A stretch of 10,426 bases of DNA from Euperipatoides rowelli (Eukaryota > Onychophora > Udeonychophora > Euonychophora > Peripatopsidae), in NCBI GenBank assembly GCA_003024985.2, contig PXIH01S0037624.1, one strand, 5' to 3'. Below, piece by piece: positions 1 to 7,341 of the stretch (positions are counted from its first letter, which is position 1; each line of letters starts with the position of its first letter). The position numbers were made by a program, and so were the translations under genes. The notes under the pieces were generated by a model that searched no databases, was not told the origin of the DNA, and worked only from the letters and a program-made list of their open reading frames with translations.

Positions 1-819
1 GGAGAGTTGAGTCTTTTTAAATTATTAAATGTAAATATTTTTTTGTTCCACTTTTAATCCATAAGTCCAAGTTATTAAAATATTAATGTTATGTGATTGG
101 ACTAAGGGAAATCCTGAGTTTGATTTTGGATCAAAGGAGATCCTGATTTTGATTTTTTTAAATTTTTTTAAAAAATGAACTTCCGAGCTTATAATGTTAT
201 TTTTTTGTAAAATTTACTGTTTTTGAGTAAATTTAATAATATTTTTATGTTTTTGATGAGTCCCACTCTGTCCTTACTCCATTAGTTTAAACACTTTGTA
301 AAGTCTTATTCCAAAGCTGTTGGATTCAGATTGCTTCCCTTTTTAATTATTTTTTCCTGGGGAAGTAGCCTGTCTGTGATTGGTTTTTTCCTTGTCCATA
401 ACAAGGGAATGGCGTCAGCTTCACTTTATAGGATCTTACCCGGTTGTGAACAATTATTTTTGTACCGGACTCTCTTCCAAATTTTATGCCACCTTTTTAT
501 TTAAATTTTTCCAAATTTTTTTATATGGCGTAAAGTAGTGTTGCACTTATCTTTGTTTTTTGTTTGCAATGTTTTGAAATTTTTTTTAAATTTCTTTCCC
601 CAAATGTTTTATTACTTTCACATTAGTATGTGATGATGTTAGTTGTCATATCAACAGTTACGATATGAATGTTTTAAAGTTTGATTTTTTTTCTATCTTA
701 TTAATTTTTATTCGCATAGTGTTAGCCTTTAGTCAGTTAGGGGTTATGATAATTATGTTTTGTTTGAATCCGCTGTTACCACACTGCCTTATCCGTGAAC
801 TGAGTACCTATCAAAATGA
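1..819. other. AT-rich non-coding DNA, left edge
   Basis: I see no supportable gene here. The sequence is very AT-rich with many T runs, and stops are dense in all frames. The only internal structure is a pair of imperfect direct repeats of 21 bp at 107-127 and 136-156, which agree at 19 of 21 positions and look like local slippage. A 31-codon frame with a good start context at 409-504 is too short and too isolated to call. The stretch could be intron or intergenic DNA. Confidence 0.6.
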
Positions 820-1032
820 AGTTTAATAGTTAAATTTAAAGAGAGTAGTAGTCCTGTGACCAATGTAAATGCATGGGGTCAAATAATGTTAAATAAACCG
901 CTCATACTTGGGTTAGAGTATCAGCTAGAAGAGCTCACGCCAATAATGAAATTTAATAAGGACATAAGGTCCATGATAGCCACCCTCAAGAGGTTGAGGA
1001 TTGACGTTGAGCGTAATGAAGAGAGAGTTTAA
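820..1032 (+). CDS. Possible small coding region or terminal exon, unknown function
   Basis: The frame stays open for 70 codons, from just after a TGA at 817-819 to a TAA at 1030-1032. The first in-frame ATG is at 886, which would give 48 residues; without a better upstream start it could instead be the last exon of a spliced gene. I do not recognise the product. The C-terminal half is rich in Leu, Ile, Lys, Arg and Glu (for example LEYQLEEL and IATLKRLRIDVERNEERV at the end), which suggests an amphipathic helix or coiled coil. The local GC content is clearly higher than in the AT-rich DNA on either side, which favours coding over chance. No splice site can be assigned with confidence. A perfect hairpin begins at the stop codon. 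The alternative is a chance open frame or a fragment of an old mobile element. Confidence 0.3.
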   Translation, partial: SLIVKFKESSSPVTNVNAWGQIMLNKPLILGLEYQLEELTPIMKFNKDIRSMIATLKRLRIDVERNEERV

Positions 1033-1062
1033 TGTTGATAAATTAAAATTTTTATCAACATT
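1031..1062. repeat. Perfect 12-bp inverted repeat at the stop codon
   Basis: The arms AATGTTGATAAA (1031-1042) and TTTATCAACATT (1051-1062) are exact reverse complements around an 8-nt loop, TTAAAATT. The left arm overlaps the last two bases of the TAA that ends the plus-strand reading frame at 820-1032. The arms are AT-rich, so stability as RNA would be moderate, and no T run follows. It may be a 3'-UTR structure or simply a chance palindrome in AT-rich DNA. Confidence 0.6.
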
Positions 1063-1339
1063 TGTGTAAATAGTGTTTATAGTAATGAAAGAGAAATTTG
1101 TCTAAAGTTTAACTTGTTTGACTGGGCACTAAGGTGTGCCGCATATGTTGGTAATAAATTACCTTCGTCTTTTTAAAATGAGATATGAAGAAATTTTACT
1201 AAAGAATTTTTTTTACTTTTTATTTTAAAGTTTTTTTTTCTTTGTCAATTTTATCGTTTTTTTTTTTTGGGAGTTTAAAGTTTTTTTTTGGTTTGATTAC
1301 AATCATCCACTTTGTTTTATGCCGGTATTTCTGCCGTTG
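1063..1339. other. AT-rich spacer between converging frames
   Basis: This stretch is mostly T-rich on the plus strand, so A-rich on the minus strand, with runs of 8 to 12 T around 1206-1291. It lies downstream of both the plus-strand frame ending at 1032 and the minus-strand frame ending at 1340. Apart from a possible minus-strand polyadenylation signal I see nothing functional. Confidence 0.5.
1219..1224 (-). promoter_or_regulatory. Possible AATAAA polyadenylation signal
   Basis: The minus strand reads AATAAA here, about 115 nt beyond the TGA that ends the minus-strand frame at 1340. The position suits a short 3' UTR. The surrounding DNA is so AT-rich that the hexamer is expected often by chance. 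Confidence 0.25.
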
Positions 1340-1820
1340 TCATCTCTCCACCATTCTCTTAAATTTTTTCTTCTTTTGTCTTTGTCTCCTGCCCATCCTG
1401 TTTGGCTCTGTCCTTGTCTTTGTGCCAGTCTTTGTATTTGTCCATGTATCGTCCATGCCTTGTTTCTTTTGTCCTTTGTTTACTCTTTGAGAGGTGACAC
1501 CAGCATCTTTGTCCTTCGGCAGTATTATACCGTATCGCTGCATTATTAAAGTACGATTTAAGCTTTTTCTGAGTTTGATTTGGTGCTTTAAATCGTAAGT
1601 CAAGTGTTCCACTCGACATTTCAATCGCTCATTCTCTTGCCGTAACTCCCTCTTAGATTTTCTAAAGTNTGATTTGGTGCTTTAAATCGTAAGTCAAGTG
1701 TTCCACTCGACATTTCAATCGCTCATTCTCTTGCCGTAACTCCCTCTTAGATTTTCTAAAGTTAGGTGTCTTCGATGATTCTTTTCCCTCTAACTCGGTA
1801 CTAGCAACATTTGGATCCAT
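1340..1820 (-). pseudogene. Basic leucine-zipper-like hypothetical protein, frame broken by a 94-bp duplication
   Basis: The ATG at 1820-1818 sits in a strong context (A at -3, G at +4), and the product begins MDPNVAST. Residues from about 26 onward have leucines seven apart (RELRQENERLKCRVEHL) with Val and Leu at the alternate heptad positions, as in a coiled coil or leucine zipper. The C-terminal half is strongly basic and Thr/Lys-rich and includes the run KKKKFKR, which could act as a nuclear signal or bind nucleic acid. As written, the frame stops at a TAG (1664-1662) after 52 residues. This is because a 94-bp segment is present twice and 94 is not a multiple of 3. Counted once, the frame runs without interruption to the TGA at 1342-1340, giving 128 residues. 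I do not recognise a family. It could be a real small gene, an exon, or an accessory ORF of a mobile element, and it lies on the same strand as the retrotransposon. Confidence 0.4.
1572..1763. repeat. Exact 94-bp tandem duplication with n at the junction
   Basis: Bases 1572-1665 are repeated exactly at 1666-1759, and the match continues to 1763. The only unmatched base inside is the n at 1669, where both counterparts (1575 and 1763) are t. Two copies without a single difference imply either a very recent duplication or an assembly join in which overlapping contig ends were not merged. The unresolved base at the junction favours the second explanation. Confidence 0.9.
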
Positions 1821-2116
1821 CTTACCTGTACTAATCGGTCAACGAAATGAAGTTTGTCCTTTGTGTCATGTGACTTTTACTGTGGTATGATTGACAGGTA
1901 GCTGCACTTTATTGTGTGTCCTCTTGGAATTTTTTTTTGTTTATCTTGATTCTCTCTTGCCCTCTTGTTAAAAGGCATGGGGGGGGGGGTAAGGGAGTTA
2001 TCATTATAAGATTAATCGGTATGTAATATAGTAGACTAGAAATCTAGTATACTATAAATAAAACTTGTCACCAGTTTTATATTATTTTTATTTCATATTG
2101 AATAAATGATATCAGA
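1821..2116. other. Non-coding spacer with homopolymers and a hairpin
   Basis: I see no gene here. On the minus strand this would be the 5' side of the frame starting at 1820; in that frame a TGA lies seven codons upstream of the ATG. The stretch contains an 11-base G run (1979-1989) and the palindrome at 2028-2055. No copy of the retrotransposon LTR can be found in it. Confidence 0.5.
2028..2055. repeat. 28-nt near-perfect palindrome
   Basis: The arms at 2028-2040 and 2043-2055 pair over 13 positions with one mismatch (2034 against 2049) around a 2-nt centre; the inner core is ACTAGA/TCTAGT. It lies about 60 bp outside the left end of the hAT-like segment. It could be a relic of a transposon end or a cruciform-prone AT-rich site. 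Its function is unknown. Confidence 0.6.
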
Positions 2117-2560
2117 CAGTGGCAGAATTATAGGGTTAAATAAGGTAGATAAAGTCTCAAGCACACACACCCCCCTATTGATCAGCCATACTTTTATTTT
2201 TAAAACTTAAGATTACTAATTATATCCTTCAAGCAATTTGTTTTTCTCAATTATAAATTAAATAAATAAGATGATTTTAACTTCTGATCCAATTTTTAAA
2301 AAAAAAAAAATTCTTGAAATTCTATTTCTATTTAAGGCTGTGGGTGGCTAGGTGCAGGCCCGTGGGGGGGGGGAGGCCTTGGATGACCAAACTACATAAG
2401 ATACTGCATAGTTATGACATAGTATACTTGCCAAAAAAAAAAAAAAAAGGTTATAAAAAATGATGCTACTTAACTTTACTCCTAAAAATAAAATAAAAAC
2501 CTCTGATTTTAGGCTAGGGGGTTTTTAAACCCCCTTAAAAAAACTCTAGCGTGACCTCTG
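2117..2560. mobile_element. Probable non-autonomous hAT-like DNA transposon (MITE), decayed
   Basis: The left end reads CAGTGGCAGAATTATAGGG, and the right end read inward on the minus strand is CAGAGGTCACGCTAGAG. Both fit the CAGWGG start typical of hAT terminal inverted repeats, although they share only about 12 of their first 21 bases. The interior has a G-rich block (10 G at 2364-2373 within GCAGGCCCG...AGGCC), a 16-base A run (2433-2448) and no coding capacity, as in many small hAT derivatives. An 8-bp target duplication is expected, but the neighbouring bases (2109-2116 and 2561-2568) do not match well. Its right end meets the 3' end of the retrotransposon pol frame, so it probably inserted there. 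The family call is from terminal pattern only. Confidence 0.45.
2516..2535. repeat. Palindrome AGGGGGTTT/AAACCCCCT near the right end of the hAT-like segment
   Basis: A 9-bp perfect stem with a 2-nt centre lies 25 bp inside the right end of the hAT-like element. It is flanked by a shorter outer pair, GCTAG (2513-2517) and CTAGC (2546-2550). Subterminal palindromes are common in non-autonomous DNA transposons, where they may help transposase binding. No direct evidence of function is available. Confidence 0.6.
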
Positions 2561-4132
2561 TGTCAAGCGATGTGCCATATTTCGAATCAATGTTGCCTGA
2601 GAACAAAGAGGAGCACCAGGGCCTGGTCACAAACATGGGACATACTCATTCATCACACCACTATCATACAAGCCAACCCGCTTAACAAGTTTAACATCAT
2701 CATACACACACTCAATCAAGGTAGAGTGAGGCATAAGATTAACCTTCACATGTCAGTGGAGGGTGCACGGGCTACCCCAGAGTCATGACCACTTCTATTA
2801 GATCTCTCACCCTTGACATTAATACAACCATCATCCTCCAAGGCAACCCTCTCAAAATACCTCTTAAGTTTATTCACATGGGCAATCCTATCAGCACCAC
2901 GTCCGTTGACTTGTTTTATCTTATAATTAACGGTGCCGACCCTGAAAACCACCCTGAACAGACCCTTGTATCTTTCCTTCAGTTTCCTATTTTTCCCGGT
3001 AAAACTAGTAGAGTCCAGACATAGCACCTTTTCCCCCAGCACAAAGTCCATTAACTTCCATCTTTTCCCACTTTTCTCACTGGTGTAGTGAGACGATCTG
3101 CTGAGTTGTTCATTCACTCTTTCATGTGCCTCATTGGCTCGCTCCACCATTTGAGATATCATCTCAGGCACCCATTTGATGTTGGCACCATTACTGACAG
3201 ATAGATTCACCCCAGGATGCATCTGATCAAATCCATGGAATGCTTAAAAAGGGGATTCACCAGTCCTTGATGTACTGCATTATTGAGATTCTGCAACACG
3301 AAAGGAAGGATCTCATCCCACCTATTAAATTGAGTTTCGCACAAATGGGATAAGACTCTCAAAATTTTAGAGTTACTCCTCCCCGTCACCCCATTGGCCT
3401 GGGGGTTGTAGGTGGAAGTGTATATCCACTTAATGCCTAAAACTATTGTATAAGGTCCTAACTATGTTACTAGTAAATTGTCCTCCATGATCTGATACAA
3501 TCTCCCTTGAGGACCCATATCTGGGGAATACGTTCTTCACATAGTCGTTGGCAATAGTTTCAGCTTCCATATTCCGGAGAGGGGATGCGAACGTTATCCT
3601 ACTGAAGTGGTCCACCCACACTAGAACATACTTATTCTGAGATCTAGTAGAGGTGAACGGTCCCAGCAAGTCACCAATATCCTACTCATGGGATTTCAGG
3701 CAGCTCCACATACTGCAGAGGAGTCTTATTATGGGGCACACTCCTCCTGTGACAATTGTCATAAGTGACAATGAATTTGCGTATGTATCTCCTCATGCTG
3801 TCCCATGTGAACAGCCTCACTCTCCATGTTTTCAACTGGTGGGACAAATGTCCTCTCATGAGACTGTCATGGTAAAGGGACATTATTCGGCTAATAAGAC
3901 TTATAGGAGCAACCACTCTGTACTTCCACCTATTGTATCTATCAGGGAACACTTTATTCATCAATACCCCTGCTCCTTCAACCATGTACAGGTCACAATC
4001 ATCGTCCTTCTCTTTTAACCCTATTAATATTTCCCTACATTCTTCATCCTCCATCTGTTCCTTAACTATTGTCTCAAGAGAAATGACACTGGCATGATGA
4101 GAGGCGGCTCTAGTGATCAAGGGAGTGTCGTC
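2561..4132 (-). pseudogene. pol: Integrase region of retrotransposon pol, inactive
   Basis: Integrase joins the cDNA ends to host DNA. The N-terminal zinc module keeps both histidines (HDSLMRGH, near 3870), but its first cysteine is now tyrosine (YDNC, codon 3763-3761). The catalytic core keeps the first Asp (GDLLGPF, near 3674) and the second (VSDHGGQF, near 3490). The third acidic residue, expected in the usual VER.N signature, is glycine (VTGRSN, codon 3383-3381). The C-terminal module shows the GPY/F-type pattern KLKERYKGLFRV followed by HVNKLKRYF. Frameshifts lie near 3682, 3438, 3230 and 2748, and there are stops at 3684-3682 (TAG) and 2629-2627 (TGA). After the apparent end at 2746 an open frame continues from 2749 (VKVNLMPHSTL) to the hAT-like border, so the original C-terminus was longer. 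Domain identity is clear; activity is not possible. Confidence 0.88.
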
Positions 4133-4496
4133 GCTGTGTGCCCTAGACAACCAATCCACCACAAAGGTGAACTTTCCAGGTCTATACTCAATGACAATAT
4201 TGTGATCTTGGACCTGCAGAAGCCATCTCACAAGCCTCATGTTGGTGTCCTTAAGCTGGAATGTGTAGGACAAGGGCTTGTGATCAGTCTGCAGAATAAT
4301 CCTATACCCATAAGTAATATGTTTGAACTGGGCAAGGGCATACACAATGGCCAGGGCCTCACATTCTATAGCTGAGTACCTCATTTCAGCATTGCTCAGC
4401 TTCCTACTGCAAAATGATATAAGTTGGAGTTCACCATTACTATTCTTCTGTTCGAGGACCACCGCCATACCAATTCCACTCGCATCAGTCAATTAC
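4133..4496 (-). pseudogene. pol: RNase H region of retrotransposon pol
   Basis: Removes the RNA strand of RNA/DNA hybrids during reverse transcription. The family motifs appear in order: TDAS (first acidic residue), the ECEALAIVYAL segment with the catalytic Glu, TDHKPL, and the final Asp in VVDWLSR. All four expected acidic positions are therefore kept. The domain is in one frame, but a frameshift near 4494 separates it from the reverse transcriptase: RT ends FVID then TGA, while the TDAS motif is one base out of phase. It was part of one polyprotein with RT and integrase and continues without a break into the integrase zinc module. It is not an independent gene. Confidence 0.9.
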
Positions 4497-5470
4497 AAAA
4501 TCTTCTCCAAAATTTGGATATACAAGGGGAGCTTCAGCCAGAGCAGCCTTCAACTTCTGAAAGGCATTCTCTGCATCATGGTTACACATGAGCTTCGAGT
4601 TACATTTCTTCAGAAGACAATACAATGGGTCAGCCAGTTCTGTTATATTAGGAATGAACTTCCGATAAAAATTCACCGTCCCCAGGAAGCTTCTAACCTG
4701 TTTGACAGTTTTCAGCTGCTCAAAGTTCTTAATCACCTCCACATTATCATTAGCTGGTCTTGATCCATTTTGATCAACTATATGACCCAAGAACTTCAAC
4801 GAGTCCTTGAACAGGACACACTTCGAAGGTCTGATTGCCATGTTAATGGACTCCAAGGAGGTCAGGACAAGACCCAACACTCTGATATGGTCATCTGCAT
4901 CATTGGTGTATATGATATCATCTTGGAACACCATGCAGTGACCATTAGAGATGACAGCATAAAGGGCCTCATTCATGACCTTCTGGAACCATCCAGCACT
5001 AGTTGACAATCCTTGTGGTAATCTCTCCATCGTATATCTTCCTGATGGAGTGCTGAACGAGAACCTGTCTTTAACACTCTCGTCCAACTTGACATTGAAA
5101 TATCCATTGTTGAGATCGAGATTGAAAAAGACCTTGGAGCCCCTGAGTTTGTCGATGATTTCATCAACCCTCATCAGGGGGTATTTGAAGGGTTCAACAA
5201 TTTGGTTGATCCTTCTGAGGTCAAGCACCATTCTTATGTCGGTAGATGTTGCCTTTTTTTCAATGAATAGAGCTGGTGTGTTCCAGTTGGAGCATGTCTT
5301 GCTCACTATGCAGCCTGCTCAAGCTTGTCAATCTTGCTCCTGATTGGCTCATAGAGCTTGTGGTGTAGCCTATATTGCCTCTAGTAGATTGGTTCAGTTG
5401 ATGTGAACACAAGCCTGTAGGGAGGCAGGTTCGCCCCTGAGACCTGCTCCACCTTTTCCAATAGGATGCT
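4485..5470 (-). pseudogene. pol: Reverse transcriptase region of retrotransposon pol
   Basis: Copies the element RNA into DNA. Recognisable blocks in order are the entry region (RQYRLHHKLYEPIRSKIDKL, near 5380-5321), NWNTPALFIEKK, the first catalytic Asp in FFNLDLNNGYF, LPQGLSTSAGWFQ, and the active site FQDD at 4928-4917, where YxDD is usual (Tyr replaced by Phe). The thumb/connection part continues with FLGHIVDQNG and QVRSFLGTVNFYRKFIPN, which is typical of Ty3/gypsy. The catalytic aspartates are all present. Breaks are a TAG at 5383-5381 inside the entry region and a one-base frameshift near 5315. The frame is the same as that of the upstream protease, from which it is separated by a TAA at 5473-5471. 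GTG and similar codons inside the domain are not real starts. Confidence 0.92.
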
Positions 5471-6330
5471 TTAATGAGCTCGCAACAGTTCTCTGACCCT
5501 ACTGCACTGTTCCTCAGAGATATTCAACTCATCTATTCTCATCAACCTGCTTATATTATTTTCTTCACCTCTGAGTCTTAAATCACCCAATGCACCGGGG
5601 CACTGCCCCCCATCCCAACCAGTACCATTGCTTGCTCCCATCACTCCCATCCTCATCCTGTTACTGTTCACCACTAGACACAGGTCTTCGATATTGATGA
5701 CTGCACCCAGTGTGTTGAGAACATCGCATCCTATTATTATGTCATATAGGTCACACTTATTCATGTCAAGGATGCATATCCTCTGTCTAAACCTCAATGT
5801 AGATAATTCCAAGTCTACAATGGCACTGACGGCGGTGGCCTGACCCTGATTGATCGGGACCACAAGTCCTACCACATAGTCATGTTTGATATGGTCATCC
5901 TTCCTTATGAACTTAGAATCAAGGACAGTGAACTGTGCACTGAAATCAACCAGGGCCCTGGTCCTCCTGCCACACACTACTATATCAACTATAGGTCTAT
6001 TATCTCCTACATTAATAAACAACATTATTTTAATGTTCACATCATTACTCTCCACAGGTTTATCTGCTCTCAACCCATGCATACCTTTCACCCTTGATGC
6101 CCTACTCCTTCCCACATCATCACCCATCATGACTCTGGGCATGGCCCGCTCCTCATGGGCACCTAAATGGAGGGAGCTCTGGTGTTTAAAAGTACCTCTG
6201 TCATCTTCCCCTTTCCTTCTTGTATAATACCTGGCTTCATCATGTTCCCTCTTACCACAACTAGAGCATCTGATGCTATGATTTCCTACATCCTGTTGGT
6301 TAGGGCAAAACCTGCTAATATGACCCCTCC
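5471..6330 (-). pseudogene. pol: Gag C-terminus and aspartic protease region
   Basis: Retropepsin-type protease that would mature the Gag-Pol polyprotein as a homodimer. The open frame begins just after the frameshift in the first CCHC knuckle and carries the second knuckle, a linker and the protease. The expected active site D-T/S-G-A reads ALVDFSAQF (Asp codon 5947-5945): the Asp is kept, but the next two residues are Phe and Ser, so the conserved Gly is lost. The second conserved block is DLYDIIIGCDVLNTLGA, equivalent to the hydrophobic-hydrophobic-Gly-x-Asp turn near the C-terminus. The frame ends at a TAA (5473-5471), and coding similarity continues in the same frame into RT. That fits either a mutational stop or former readthrough; given the other damage, mutation is more likely. 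Confidence 0.8.
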
Positions 6331-7341
6331 CCTACAGCTCCAACATTCAATACTGCCTCTTGTCACCCTAGGGCAAGATTGAGATGACTCAACCTTTCTG
6401 GATTCTAGCTCTTTCCTGAGGCGATCTATCTCAACTTGATCATCATCATATTCAGAGTGCACAGTACTGATATTCATCCCCTGTCAGAATAAGTCAGCTC
6501 ACACTCCTCCAGTCTGGTGCAAGCTCCACCGCTCCCTTGAAAGTGGTAATCCTATCCTTAACTACTTCCATGCGATACCTCTCGTGAAGTCCCTTAACAA
6601 ATTGCTGGAACAACTGGTCAAACATCCCATGGTCAGCAAATCCTCATTTATATGCATTGCCAAAACTGATAAGTCTCAGCTTGTAGGATGTCATAGACTC
6701 CCCAGAGTGTTAACGGCAGCTTCAGAACAGTTCTTGTCCCTGAGAGTTTTAGTTCCCTGCTAAACAGCCTTTCGAATTCATCCAATCTGGACGTAAAAGT
6801 GATTCCCTCCACGTCACCCAATCCTTCAAAATATTTAACCCGAGCCTTTCCAATTAACTTGGACAAATGCTGTCCTAACGTATTGTCAGACCAGTCATTC
6901 TCCCTGGTCAGAGTGCGAAATGTAGTCGTTTGGTTTCGTTGAAGTCTCTAAAATCCCAAGAGAACTGAGGCAATAATTTAATGGGATCACCACCCTTACC
7001 AGAGGACCTATCTGACTTACAATCATTCACACTGCTCTCCTTCAACATACCACATTCCTTACTCGTAGCAGAAGATCCTATACTATTCATCAGAGTTTCA
7101 ATTAACTTCCTCAGTCTTTCAACTTCACTGGCATCGTCCATTCCTTTCTGTTCGTCACATACAATATCATGTTCAACACACTCCTCAAACTAGTCCTTAC
7201 CAACACCCACCTCATTAAGAGAATCAACAATTTCATTAGTGTGCTCCTTCTCCATCCCACTACAGATCTCACCATCACTCACTTCATTATGTACCACACC
7301 ACCTCTTTCTGATTAAGTACTGCCTTACTCCTGGTCTCCAT
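6222..7341 (-). pseudogene. gag: Gag (capsid/nucleocapsid) region, multiply broken
   Basis: Gag builds the particle and packages the RNA. The likely start is the ATG at 7341-7339 (METRSKAV). After a frameshift near 7300 the original frame runs on towards MDDASEVERLRKL at 7141, interrupted by a TAG at 7192-7190. Later pieces, such as SKLIGKARVKYFEGLGDVEG and FDQLFQQFVKGLHERYRME, have the helical, charged character of Ty3/gypsy capsids. Frameshifts lie near 6908, 6710, 6530, 6484 and 6330, with a TGA at 6646-6644. Nucleocapsid signatures follow: a first knuckle CWSCRG...GHISRFC split by the 6330 frameshift, and a second, CSSCGKREHDEARY, whose last Cys is Tyr (TAT at 6229-6227). No capsid fold can be proved by eye, but the position and double knuckle make the call firm. 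Confidence 0.78.

Noticed and set aside
409-504. Short plus-strand frame MASASLYRILPG... with a good start context
   Set aside because: It is only 31 codons, isolated in AT-rich DNA, with no recognisable motif or neighbouring support.
1242-1549. Plus-strand open frames of 76-82 codons (Phe/Leu/Cys-rich)
   Set aside because: They are translations of T-rich DNA opposite the basic minus-strand frame. Their composition follows the poly-T runs and no domain or good start is visible.
2155-2185. Polypurine tract AGGGGGG followed by TGTGTG on the minus strand as a 3' LTR start
   Set aside because: No matching LTR sequence exists at the other end of the element, and the site lies inside the hAT-like segment. 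It is probably a chance CA/C-run.
2336-2365. TGTGGGTGGCTAGG as the start of a 3' LTR matching TGTGGTGGCC at 9013
   Set aside because: The resemblance stops after about 10 bases. A 465-bp LTR from here would overlap integrase coding sequence, and the stretch fits better as the G-rich core of the hAT-like element.
2570-6382. Plus-strand open frames of 70-146 codons across the pol and gag region
   Set aside because: They are antisense shadows of the retrotransposon domains, which are clearly coded on the minus strand.
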